From a virus, in the IMG/VR virus record IMGVR_UViG_3300050006_000486, positions 1-22,522 of that record: a DNA stretch of 22,522 nt; one strand, 5' to 3'. The position numbers were made by a program, and so were the translations under genes. Numbering within the stretch: the first letter of the stretch is position 1; every line of letters starts with the position of its first letter. Below the pieces are notes generated by a model. It did not search any database, was not told where the DNA came from, and was given only the letters and a program-made list of their open reading frames with translations. Of this stretch, positions 1-6,455 are shown piece by piece.

Positions 1-2319
1 GCGGAGCATGTCCTGCTCGTCGCCATAGACCCGCGTGGCACGGGCCAGTGGGTCCAGGCGGTCGAGCACTCCCTGGACCGCATCGCGCTGGCGTTTCAGC
101 TCGGCGTTTGCCTTTTTCTGCGCCTCCTCGGCTTTGCGAATGGCCGGGTCTTCGTATTGCTTGTTTAGGTTTTTCAGCCCCTGCTCAAGCTCGGCCGCGG
201 TGACCTTGCCGGCGGCATGGGCTTTGCGGAGGTCTTCCTGCGCCTTGGCCAGGTCTTCCAGCCGCTTGCGCTCGGGCAATGCCCTGTCGATCACCGCATC
301 AATGGCGCGCAGCTGCTCGTCGATGCTGCTTTTCGAGGCCTTGCGGCCTGCCGTCGCGCGGGCATCGGCGGCGCGCTGGGCATCCTGGGCGGCCGCCAGT
401 TCGCGGATTTTGATGATCTGCTTGTCAGTCAGCCCGGTGTTTTCGGCGATGAAGCGGTTGGCCGCATCGAGCGCGGTTTTGTCCTGCAGGGTGTTGAGAC
501 GCTGCTGCAGCTGGGCAATGTACTTATCACCCGCCTCGACAGCTGCCGCCGCGGCGGCCGCGTTTTCGCGCTGGGCGCGGGTGCCTTCATCCAGCGAGGC
601 GGTCAGCGCGTCGTGGCGCGCCTGCAGCTCCGCAGTGGTGCGCGCACTGGTCTCCTGCCCAGCGGCGACAGCCAGGGTCTTTTCCACCAGCGTGGCGGAA
701 ATACCCTGTACGCCGCGCATGGACTCGGCGACCTCCAGCCAATTGACCGCCTTCCCCTGGCTGGCGGCCGCCATGGCTTGACCCAGGCGGCCAAGCGCGG
801 CCTCGGCCTCTGGCGACGGCGCACGGTTGCCCGAGCCGCCATACAGCGAGTTGGCGAACGCCTCGCGCAGCTCGTCAAGCGAGCCGGCAGCCTTGGTTTT
901 CTCCTGCTCGATCTGCTGGCTAAGGCGCGTCAGCTGCAGGCTGCGCTCAGCATCGCCCAGCTTTTCGAACTCCGCGCGCACCTGCTCCAGCGGCGTTTTC
1001 AGGTCGCCCAGGCTGAACGCGGCGTCGTCCGCGTTATCACGCATCAGCAAGAAGGCCGCCGCCGCACTGCCGGCCAGCATGGCAATGCCCATCGGGCCGC
1101 CAAGCAACGCCAACACGCCGGTGGATGCCTGCCGCAAGCTGGTTTGCGCTGCAGTGACGGCCGCAGTGGCCGCCGCCTCGCGCTGGCGAGCCTGCGCAAG
1201 CTGGATCGACATTTGCGTTTGTACGGCCGTGCCACGCGCGGCCTCAACCTCGCGCTGCGCCAGGATGGTGGCGGTTTGCGCCTTGCGCTGGTCGGCGATG
1301 GCAGCCTGCAGCACCGCATCAGCCTGGGCGATGCGCGCGGCACGATCCGCCACGGCAGTGCGGATGCCCTTGGCCGTTTCCACGGCCGCCAGCGCCGCGG
1401 CGCGGGTGTACACGGCCAGCGCACCCATGGCCACGCCGCCGATCACGGCGCCTACCACGTCGATGTTGTCGGCAATCACCTTGAGCGATGCCGCCAGGGT
1501 ATCCGTGGCGCCGGTGGTTTCGTTGAACCGGCCGATGTAGTCCTGCGCGGCATTGCCGATGTTGACCAGGGCGTCGTTGACGGAAACCGACATGTCGGCC
1601 GCGGCCTTGCGGTTGGCCTCCAGGGTTTCCATGAGGCCGGCGTTCAGGTCGTCAAGCGCCAGCTTGCCCGAGGCGCCAAGCCTGCGAATTTCGGCGGCGC
1701 TCTTGCCCGTGGCGGTCGCCACGGCATCCACCACAGTGGGCATGGCCGAGAGGATGGTGGCCCAGCCGTCCGCCTCGACCTTGCCGGTATTGAGCGACTT
1801 GCTGTAGGCATCCAGCGCGCCGCTGGCCTTGTCCGCGCTGGCGGCGTTGGTCACCAGCAGGTAAGAAAACGAATCAGTGATATCCAGGGTTTGCCGGGTG
1901 TTGTAGCCCAGCCCCTTGATGGCGTCCGCGGTGCGGATATACAGCTCTTGCGCTTCGCGCAATGGGCGGTAGGTCTCTTGCGCCGTCTGCATGAGACGGT
2001 TCTGCACCATGTCATATTCGCGGCTGTCTTCGGTGGCCGCACGCATGCGGTCGGCCATCTGCCCCACCGCGTCGGCCTGCTTGATGATCGAGCCCACCAG
2101 GCCAGCGCCGGCGATGGCGGCAAACGCGCCGCGAATAAGCTGCCCGGCCTGCTGCGCCCCCTGGGCGGTGCGGTCGAACGCCGAATCCACCGTGGTCAGG
2201 TTGCGGTCGATCTGTTGCGTGGTGCGCGCGACCACCTGATCCGCCGATGCCAGCTCGCGGCGCAGCTGCGCCGTGGTGGCCTCGATCTGAATCAACATCC
2301 CTTGCACGTCTTGGGACAT
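1..2319 (-). CDS. Tail tape measure protein (C-terminus beyond window)
   Basis: The frame is open from the ATG at 2319 to the left edge, giving 773 residues with no stop, so the gene is partial. Tape measure proteins set tail length and act in DNA ejection. Residues about 70-240 (from RAATEDSREYDMVQNRLMQ through LASGKLALDDL-like sequence to VNIGNAAQDYIGRFNE) match what I know of the tape-measure N-terminal domain TIGR02675. Around residues 290-420 the sequence is Ala/Gln/Arg-rich and coiled-coil-like, with a hydrophobic stretch (TGVLALLGGPMGIAMLAG). The visible C-terminal part is again charged and helical. GGAG at 2327-2330 provides the ribosome site. It is the last gene of the late operon seen here, following the tail chaperone as expected. 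An intrinsic terminator stands directly upstream. Confidence 0.93.
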   Translation of the reverse strand, partial: MSQDVQGMLIQIEATTAQLRRELASADQVVARTTQQIDRNLTTVDSAFDRTAQGAQQAGQLIRGAFAAIAGAGLVGSIIKQADAVGQMADRMRAATEDSREYDMVQNRLMQTAQETYRPLREAQELYIRTADAIKGLGYNTRQTLDITDSFSYLLVTNAASADKASGALDAYSKSLNTGKVEADGWATILSAMPTVVDAVATATGKSAAEIRRLGASGKLALDDLNAGLMETLEANRKAAADMSVSVNDALVNIGNAAQDYIGRFNETTGATDTLAASLKVIADNIDVVGAVIGGVAMGALAVYTRAAALAAVETAKGIRTAVADRAARIAQADAVLQAAIADQRKAQTATILAQREVEAARGTAVQTQMSIQLAQARQREAAATAAVTAAQTSLRQASTGVLALLGGPMGIAMLAGSAAAAFLLMRDNADDAAFSLGDLKTPLEQVRAEFEKLGDAERSLQLTRLSQQIEQEKTKAAGSLDELREAFANSLYGGSGNRAPSPEAEAALGRLGQAMAAASQGKAVNWLEVAESMRGVQGISATLVEKTLAVAAGQETSARTTAELQARHDALTASLDEGTRAQRENAAAAAAAVEAGDKYIAQLQQRLNTLQDKTALDAANRFIAENTGLTDKQIIKIRELAAAQDAQRAADARATAGRKASKSSIDEQLRAIDAVIDRALPERKRLEDLAKAQEDLRKAHAAGKVTAAELEQGLKNLNKQYEDPAIRKAEEAQKKANAELKRQRDAVQGVLDRLDPLARATRVYGDEQDMLR

Positions 2320-2335
2320 GGCGTTTTCTCCGGGC

Positions 2336-2363
2336 AAAAAAAAACCCCGGCGGCGTGCCGGGG
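2336..2363 (-). terminator. Intrinsic terminator or attenuator upstream of tape measure
   Basis: Read on the minus strand, a perfect 7-bp GC stem (CCCCGGC / GCCGGGG, 5-nt loop, 2345-2363) is followed by nine consecutive T (2344-2336). It lies after the small membrane protein stop and only about 6 nt before the tape measure ribosome site, so it would block tape measure transcription unless polymerase is antiterminated. Confidence 0.8.
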
Positions 2364-2382
2364 TCTGGTGTTTCGGTTGGGG

Positions 2383-2634
2383 TCAATCGCCCCCGGTGCG
2401 CTGGTGGCGAGCCGCCGCGGCAGCCGTGCGCGCCGCGCGCCGTTCAAGGCGCTGCTCTGGCGTGCCGCGCATGTGCCTGAACAGCCACACGGCGCCGCCA
2501 ATCACCAGCAGCGCGCAAGCGCCATAGAACACGCCGGTCGCGCCTACCGTGAACAGCACGGCAAGCGCCTGCAGCAGCCACGGAAAGAACAGCACGCCCA
2601 GCACGAACAGAACCAGCAGGATGAGCAACGGCAT
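2383..2634 (-). CDS. Small membrane protein between tail chaperone and tape measure
   Basis: An 83-residue protein. I chose the ATG at 2634 because GGAGG lies 5 nt upstream; a longer in-frame start 12 codons earlier has no such site. Residues about 2-35 and 37-52 are strongly hydrophobic (LLILLVLFVLGVLFF; ACALLVIGGAVWLF), suggesting two or three membrane segments, followed by a short basic cytoplasmic tail rich in Arg and Ala. I do not recognise a family. A membrane protein in this slot is not a standard tail component. It could be a lysogenic conversion or superinfection-exclusion product, or an ejection partner of the tape measure; that is speculation from position only. Confidence 0.75.
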   Translation of the reverse strand: MPLLILLVLFVLGVLFFPWLLQALAVLFTVGATGVFYGACALLVIGGAVWLFRHMRGTPEQRLERRAARTAAAAARHQRTGGD

Positions 2635-2695
2635 AACAACCTCCAATGTCAGGGGCTGCCAGCGTAGCAAAACGCCAGCCGCCTGGCCGTGACGG

Positions 2696-2968
2696 TCACG
2701 CCTCGCGCTTGCGCCCTGTCAGCGCCGCGCGCAGCTTGGCCGCCACGGTGTCGGCGCTGGGCTTCGCTGGCTCTGCCGCCGCCTTCTTGCCGCCGCCGAA
2801 CGGGTTGGTCAACGCCACCCATTCGGTGCGCGCATCGAGCGCGAGCAGGATTTCAGGGATGGGGGTATTCCACGCCACATCCGGCGGCCAGCCGAGCCAG
2901 CCGGTGGCGTAGCGGTAAAGGGAATCGACGTAACTGCCGTTCTCGACGGCGTTTACGCCTGCTGGGCG
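2696..2968 (-). CDS. Frameshift extension of tail assembly chaperone (T-like part of G-T)
   Basis: This frame has no convincing start of its own. It is exactly the -1 frame relative to the upstream chaperone gene and is open from the slippery heptamer at 2968-2974 to its stop at 2696. A -1 slip would add 90 residues (beginning RPAGVNAVENGSYVDSL) to 113 residues of the chaperone, giving a 203-residue fusion. The segment VENGSYVDSLYRYATGWLGWPP is conserved-looking and sits before any internal start, which supports translation by frameshift and not independently; a GTG at 2878 would give only 60 residues. In lambda the analogous gpGT binds the tape measure and tail tube proteins during tail assembly and is absent from the virion. 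Confidence 0.8.
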   Translation of the reverse strand, partial: RPAGVNAVENGSYVDSLYRYATGWLGWPPDVAWNTPIPEILLALDARTEWVALTNPFGGGKKAAAEPAKPSADTVAAKLRAALTGRKREA

Positions 2969-3306
2969 TTTCCCTCGCCGTCCTCGCCGTCTTCGCCCTC
3001 AGGCTTGGCGGCAGGGTTGAGCAGCGCCGAAATATAGGCCACGCACTGCGGGCCGACATTGACCACGCCGGCATTGAATACTTTTTCCTGGACCGACTCG
3101 GTGATTTCGCGCTTGGTGCCCATGCCTGCGCCGGCCTGGATCACAAAGGCGATCTGCTCAATGCTGCTCGACCCAATGGCCCGATAGGCATTGGTCAGCC
3201 CGCCAAACTGGCGTTCGATGGCGAGCGCCGCTTTCAGGGTGGGTTTCAGGGTGATTTCCTCGTCGCCGAGGGTGACGGTAACGGTGCCGTGCAGGGTCTT
3301 GCTCAT
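2953..3306 (-). CDS. Tail assembly chaperone (G-like; GTA-gp10-type family)
   Basis: 117 residues from the ATG at 3306. The N-terminal 90 residues (TVTVTLGDEEITLKPTLKAA, then AIERQFGGL) look like the phage/gene-transfer-agent tail chaperone family I know as GTA-gp10/DUF3356. The acidic C-terminus (EGEDGEDGEG) runs into the frameshift site, much like lambda gpG. It lies between the tail tube gene and the tape measure gene, the canonical place for this chaperone. A weak GAGAG precedes the start. Translation normally ends at 2953; a fraction of ribosomes should shift to make the longer product. Confidence 0.85.
   Translation of the reverse strand: MSKTLHGTVTVTLGDEEITLKPTLKAALAIERQFGGLTNAYRAIGSSSIEQIAFVIQAGAGMGTKREITESVQEKVFNAGVVNVGPQCVAYISALLNPAAKPEGEDGEDGEGNAQQA
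2968..2974 (-). other. Programmed -1 ribosomal frameshift site (G GGA AAC)
   Basis: Read on the minus strand in the chaperone frame the heptamer is G_GGA_AAC, a canonical X_XXY_YYZ slippery site, five codons before the zero-frame stop. Lambda uses GGGAAAG at the same place in gene G. The -1 frame is open on both sides, as required. Confidence 0.85.
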
Positions 3307-3357
3307 GGTTCTGGGCTCTCAGTAAAAACGGATGATGGCGGGGGCGCAGCAGAGCAA

Positions 3358-3379
3358 CGCCGGGGCAAGCGCCCCGGCG
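3358..3379 (-). other. GC hairpin just after tail tube gene
   Basis: A 9-bp perfect inverted repeat (CGCCGGGGC / GCCCCGGCG, 4-nt loop) begins 6 nt after the tail tube stop. No U tract follows on the minus strand, so it is more likely an mRNA-stabilising or pausing hairpin than a terminator. It mirrors the hairpin after the capsid gene. Confidence 0.65.
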
Positions 3380-3385
3380 CAGCTC

Positions 3386-3874
3386 TTAGGCCGGCAGGAT
3401 TTCGAGGATGTCGGAGTTGATCGCCACGCTGATATTGCGCTTGACCACGTTATCGGCGGAGCCCGCCGCGACGGTGTTTTTCATCACCTTGCCGCGCATG
3501 TAGAAGGTGGTCGGCTTGACCGGTGGAACCGCAGTGGGGTCACCGTCGTTGAGGGTGATCTTGATGTTGTAATCGCCCTTCGAACGGTCCTTGTGTGCAG
3601 TCTTGACGGCTGCCTGGCCGGCGTCGCCGTTGTCCAGGCCGACCACCAGGGCGATATCGCCGGCATCGGCGGTGCCCTTGTACTTGCGCACGCGGCCATC
3701 GCTTAGCGCGGTAAAGCTCACGTTGTTGAACGTGTCGCCGAACTCGCCCAGGTCTTCGATCTCGCCTACCTCGACATAGGTATCGGCCTCGTATGCGGTC
3801 TGGTCATCGGCGCCGCTCTTGGTGCCGATCGAGAATCGGCAGCCGGCGGCGGTGTTGAGGTTGTCTTCGGCCAT
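3386..3874 (-). CDS. Major tail tube protein
   Basis: 162 residues, ATG at 3874 with GGAGGA well placed. The pattern is that of siphophage tail tube proteins of the lambda gpV type: a conserved N-terminal beta region (CRFSIGTKSGADDQTAYEAD), VGEIEDLGEFGDTFNNVSF, a polymerisation loop region around residues 55-70 (GRVRKYKGTADAGDI), and a beta-rich core (YNIKITLNDG ... TFYMRGKVM ... RNISVAINSDILEILP). It forms the stacked hexameric rings of the tail tube. Genomic position before the chaperone and tape measure genes fits. Stop codon is followed at once by a strong hairpin, suggesting a message stabilised for high output. Confidence 0.92.
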   Translation of the reverse strand: MAEDNLNTAAGCRFSIGTKSGADDQTAYEADTYVEVGEIEDLGEFGDTFNNVSFTALSDGRVRKYKGTADAGDIALVVGLDNGDAGQAAVKTAHKDRSKGDYNIKITLNDGDPTAVPPVKPTTFYMRGKVMKNTVAAGSADNVVKRNISVAINSDILEILPA

Positions 3875-3939
3875 GGGGGTTCCTCCAAAGGCTCATTGGT
3901 GATAGCCGCGGTGCGCGGCAGATGGGGTTTGCAGGGGTG

Positions 3940-4335
3940 TTAGTGGGTGGTGATCACGCGCACGGTGGTGGCGCCCTGATAGGTCACGCCGTCCGGCTCA
4001 CGGCTGGTGTCCTGCTGCTCGACCCGCACCGACACGGCCCGACCGACCGTCAGCGGCAGCGGGCGCTCATTCAGGGCGCGGTACAGCTCGCCAAGGATGC
4101 GCAGCACCTCGGCCTGGCCGCTGTAGTTGCTCCAGACGCTGAGATACACCAGCCGCACAGAGCGCTCGCGGCCCTGCAGCGGCGTGGTGTTCTTCGACAG
4201 GCTGCGATCAATGGTGACGTAGGGGTACGCCGTGCCCATGGGCACATGGTCATACACCGGCACGCTCAGCTCGGCAGTCAGCCGCTGGTAAAGCGCCTGT
4301 TGCAGTGCCGCGCCGATTTCCAAGGGGCTGCTCAT
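3940..4335 (-). CDS. Tail completion / terminator protein (DUF3168-like)
   Basis: 131 residues. Start ATG at 4335 overlaps the stop of the preceding gene (ATGA) and has GGAGG upstream. Residues 1-60 (ALYQRLTAELSVPVYDHVPMGTAYPYVTIDRS) and the later VRLVYLSVWSNYSGQAEVLRILGELYRAL match the DUF3168 family, which corresponds to lambda gpU or SPP1 gp17: a ring that caps the tail tube at the head-proximal end. Context, directly between an HK97 gp10-type protein and the tail tube, supports this. Confidence 0.85.
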   Translation of the reverse strand: MSSPLEIGAALQQALYQRLTAELSVPVYDHVPMGTAYPYVTIDRSLSKNTTPLQGRERSVRLVYLSVWSNYSGQAEVLRILGELYRALNERPLPLTVGRAVSVRVEQQDTSREPDGVTYQGATTVRVITTH

Positions 4336-4826
4336 GGGTTGCCACCTCCTGCGGCTTTGGCCAGCGTGCTGGCTATCGCGGCACGTATAAGCCCGACAAT
4401 CTCGTCGCGGTTGAGGTCATACGACGGCCGCAGCCACGGATGCGCCGGCCGCGCCGGGATATCGGGGTACTTGCCGAAGAAGTTGGCGCCGTCCGATTTG
4501 TTGGTGTCGCGGCGATTGCGCCCGCCGGCCCGCTTGTTGCCGACATAGCCCTTGGTGCCGTACTCCAGAAAGCGCACGTAGTAGAACTCCCGCCGCTTGG
4601 CCTTACCGCGGATGCCGATCTGCGCATCAAGCCCCGAGCGGGACACGAAGGCCTCCAGCGCCGCCGCGGCGGCGCCGGTGTCCTTGGGCATCAGCTCGCG
4701 CTGTTTTTGCAGCACGATATCGGCAGCGGCCTGCATGGCGGGGCGTACCTCGTTGTCAACCGTCTGGTTGATGTTGCGCAGCAGACGACGCAGCTTGAAG
4801 TCACCAACCCGCGAACGGCGGGCCAT
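4332..4826 (-). CDS. HK97 gp10-like neck / tail completion protein
   Basis: 164 residues, ATG at 4826. Features typical of the HK97_gp10 family (PF04883): an N-terminal helix with AMQAAADIVLQKQRELMPKDTGAAAAAL, followed by beta strands including FYYVRFLEYGTK and a C-terminal ARPAHPWLRPSYD motif. The family bridges head connector and tail in siphophages. An Arg/Lys-rich insert lies at residues about 95-110 (NKRAGGRNRRDTNKSD). Start and stop are tightly coupled to neighbours (3-nt gap upstream, 4-nt overlap downstream). Confidence 0.88.
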   Translation of the reverse strand: MARRSRVGDFKLRRLLRNINQTVDNEVRPAMQAAADIVLQKQRELMPKDTGAAAAALEAFVSRSGLDAQIGIRGKAKRREFYYVRFLEYGTKGYVGNKRAGGRNRRDTNKSDGANFFGKYPDIPARPAHPWLRPSYDLNRDEIVGLIRAAIASTLAKAAGGGNP

Positions 4827-4829
4827 GGC

Positions 4830-5033
4830 TCAACCCTTGCCGCGCGGCTTGCGCGGGCGCGGCGCGGCCTTGGCTGGCACTACAGGCGCGGCAGCGGCCT
4901 CGGGCTGTGCGTCGATGGCCACCAGGCCACGGGCGCGCAGCGCCTCGGCCTCGACGGGGCTCACCTCGAAACTGGCACCCTTGGGCTGGTCGCCGTGATG
5001 CCCGCTGATGTTGGCCAGAGCGGTTACTTTCAT
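4830..5033 (-). CDS. Small basic head-tail region protein, unknown function
   Basis: 67 residues from the ATG at 5033, which overlaps the upstream stop (ATGA). A longer in-frame reading exists upstream but would run through the neighbour. The first 40 residues (MKVTALANISGHHGDQPKG then SFEVSPVEAEALRARGLVAI) look like a small beta domain followed by one helix; the remainder is a disordered Ala/Pro/Arg/Lys tail. Architecture resembles the 86-residue protein at 6142-6402, whose tail is acidic. No recognised function; probably a small virion or assembly protein by position. Confidence 0.75.
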   Translation of the reverse strand: MKVTALANISGHHGDQPKGASFEVSPVEAEALRARGLVAIDAQPEAAAAPVVPAKAAPRPRKPRGKG

Positions 5034-5254
5034 GGCCGGCAACCTCCGCAGCATTTGCCGGCAGGCGCCTTGGCCAGCTGCAGCTGCGCATCGAGCAGGT
5101 CCTGCAGGTGGTAACGCAGCCGGGCACGGGTCGCGCCCGTGCTGGCGTTGATGTTCTGGATGGTCGAGCGAATCGCGCATTCCAGCTCATAGCTGGCGTC
5201 GGTGCTCTCCAGGGTGGCGGCGACAGGCGCGCCGCCGGCTGGCGTACTGTTCAT
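5030..5254 (-). CDS. Hypothetical protein with C-terminal cysteine cluster
   Basis: 74 residues, ATG at 5254 with AGGA 8 nt upstream. Residues about 20-60 (YELECAIRSTIQNINAST, then RLRYHLQDLLDAQLQLAKAP) should be helical. The protein ends KCCGGCRP, a Cys-Cys-x-x-Cys cluster, plus one more Cys at about position 26. I do not recognise the family. It lies between the head closure protein and other connector genes with start/stop overlap to the next gene, so it is part of the structural operon. Confidence 0.7.
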   Translation of the reverse strand: MNSTPAGGAPVAATLESTDASYELECAIRSTIQNINASTGATRARLRYHLQDLLDAQLQLAKAPAGKCCGGCRP

Positions 5255-5264
5255 GCAATTGTCC

Positions 5265-5585
5265 TCATGGGTTGGCGATGCTGCTGCACAGCAGACGTAC
5301 CATTGAGTTGACGTTGTCGGGCAATACGGCTTCGATGCGGTATGTGCCGCGGCTCGTAACCAGCCGCCGGCCCGCTACCAGTTCGACAGATGGACGGCAG
5401 CGGATCTCCGCGTCGACTGTCGCAGTGAGCTGCTGCGCTACAACCCCCACACGCCCGGTGGGCGTCGTGATCTCTGCCCAAAGCTTGCGCAGCTCCACCC
5501 ACCCGGGGCGTGAGCCGCCCATGCCATCAGGGACGGGCTGCTCGGCCTGGAGGGCGCAGCGGTGTCGGAGAGCTCCGGCTCGCAT
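5265..5585 (-). CDS. Head closure / head-tail adaptor protein (Phage_H_T_join-like)
   Basis: 106 residues, ATG at 5585, one base after the stop of the connector gene. The order LRHRCALQAEQPVPDGMGG, then WVELRKLWAEITTPTGRV, and a beta-rich end (YRIEAVLPDNVNSMVRLLC) follows the Phage_H_T_join / SPP1 gp16 head-closure family (PF05521). These proteins form the ring below the connector that stops DNA leakage and receives the tail. Length is usual for the family. Confidence 0.85.
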   Translation of the reverse strand: MRAGALRHRCALQAEQPVPDGMGGSRPGWVELRKLWAEITTPTGRVGVVAQQLTATVDAEIRCRPSVELVAGRRLVTSRGTYRIEAVLPDNVNSMVRLLCSSIANP

Positions 5586-5586
5586 A

Positions 5587-6138
5587 TCAGAACCTCGGCG
5601 GTAGGGTTATTTCAGCCAACAGGGCATCCATGAAGCTCGAGGGAAGCTCAGCGACGATGGTGCCAACGATGAGCGTTTCCCGATTCTCATAGGCCGTCGC
5701 CGCATGCATCAGCATCCAGCTTTTCACGCACGGGTAGGCATCCAGATCGACCCCGGCGCTGTAGCGGATCACCAAGCGCCCCGGAGGACGCCCGGCAGGA
5801 AAGATGAGGAAGCTTTCGCGGGCGCTGTGCTGTAGCACCTGCGGCACCTGCAGGGCGGTCAGTGAGCCGTCGCTTTCGCGCACGCTCACCGACTGCACTT
5901 CCTTGACCTGCCCCACGTCGAGGGCGTGGCCGGAGCCGTAGGCCGGCGGCCACTCCTCTTCATAGGTGGCTTCACGAATCGCCGCACCGGTCCGCGCCTC
6001 GCACTGGGCCGTTACGCCGGGGATGATGATCAGCTCGATCAGCTCCGGCTGCAAGTCTTCGACTTCGACCCGGCATTGCCGGGCCACGTCTTCGAGCGTC
6101 AGAACCGGCTGACCGGTGTAGGCGATTCGCTTGGCCAT
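5587..6138 (-). CDS. Head-tail connector protein (gp6 / phiE125 gp8-like)
   Basis: 183 residues, ATG at 6138. N-terminal VLTLEDVARQCRVEVEDLQPELIELIIIPGVTAQCEARTG and the C-terminal SWMLMHAATAYENRETL are hallmarks of the phiE125 gp8 / HK97 gp6 connector group, an alpha-helical ring attached to the portal. The middle holds beta strands (SFLIFPAGRPPGRLVIRYSAG). It is followed after one base by the head closure gene, the standard order. Confidence 0.88.
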   Translation of the reverse strand: MAKRIAYTGQPVLTLEDVARQCRVEVEDLQPELIELIIIPGVTAQCEARTGAAIREATYEEEWPPAYGSGHALDVGQVKEVQSVSVRESDGSLTALQVPQVLQHSARESFLIFPAGRPPGRLVIRYSAGVDLDAYPCVKSWMLMHAATAYENRETLIVGTIVAELPSSFMDALLAEITLPPRF

Positions 6139-6141
6139 GGG

Positions 6142-6402
6142 TTAGGGCTTCTTGTCTTCGTCGACGGTGTCGTTATCGCCGGTTTTGTTCTCGGCGGTGT
6201 TGTCACCAGTGTTTGCAGCTCCGGCGGCGCCGCCCTTGGGTACGGCCGGCTGCGCGGCCGGGGCGCCCTTACCCTTGGCGTAGGCTTCCGCCACGCCCGC
6301 TTCGATCAGCTGATCGGCCTTTTCCTTGGCGAACCCGGCTACTTCGTTCGGGCCGTAGCCCTGCCAGGGTTTCTTGAACTTGATGATGGTCGGCTTGCTC
6401 AT
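6142..6402 (-). CDS. Small acidic-tailed protein between capsid and connector, unknown
   Basis: 86 residues, ATG at 6402. The first 45 residues (PTIIKFKKPWQGYGPNEVAGF, then KADQLIEAGVAEAY) suggest a small beta domain plus helix; the rest is low complexity (AAQPAVPKGGAAG) ending in an acidic tail (NTGDNTAENKTGDNDTVDEDKKP). Similar small genes often sit right after the capsid gene in HK97-like phages. Function is not known to me; head decoration or connector assembly would fit the position. Confidence 0.75.
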   Translation of the reverse strand: MSKPTIIKFKKPWQGYGPNEVAGFAKEKADQLIEAGVAEAYAKGKGAPAAQPAVPKGGAAGAANTGDNTAENKTGDNDTVDEDKKP

Positions 6403-6429
6403 GTTGGAGTCTCGCTTGGTTCAAGGGAC

Positions 6430-6449
6430 GCCCCGCCGGCTGGCGGGGC
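6430..6449 (-). other. GC hairpin just after capsid gene
   Basis: An 8-bp perfect stem (GCCCCGCC / GGCGGGGC, 4-nt loop) starts 6 nt downstream of the capsid stop on the minus strand. No U tract follows. It is a likely 3' stabiliser or partial attenuator. Confidence 0.65.
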
Positions 6450-6455
6450 AGTCAG

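Noticed and set aside
217-2667. 816-codon plus-strand open frame opposite the tape measure gene
   Set aside because: Antisense shadow caused by high GC codon bias; no ribosome site, His/Gly/Arg-rich nonsense composition, and it covers a clearly coding minus frame.
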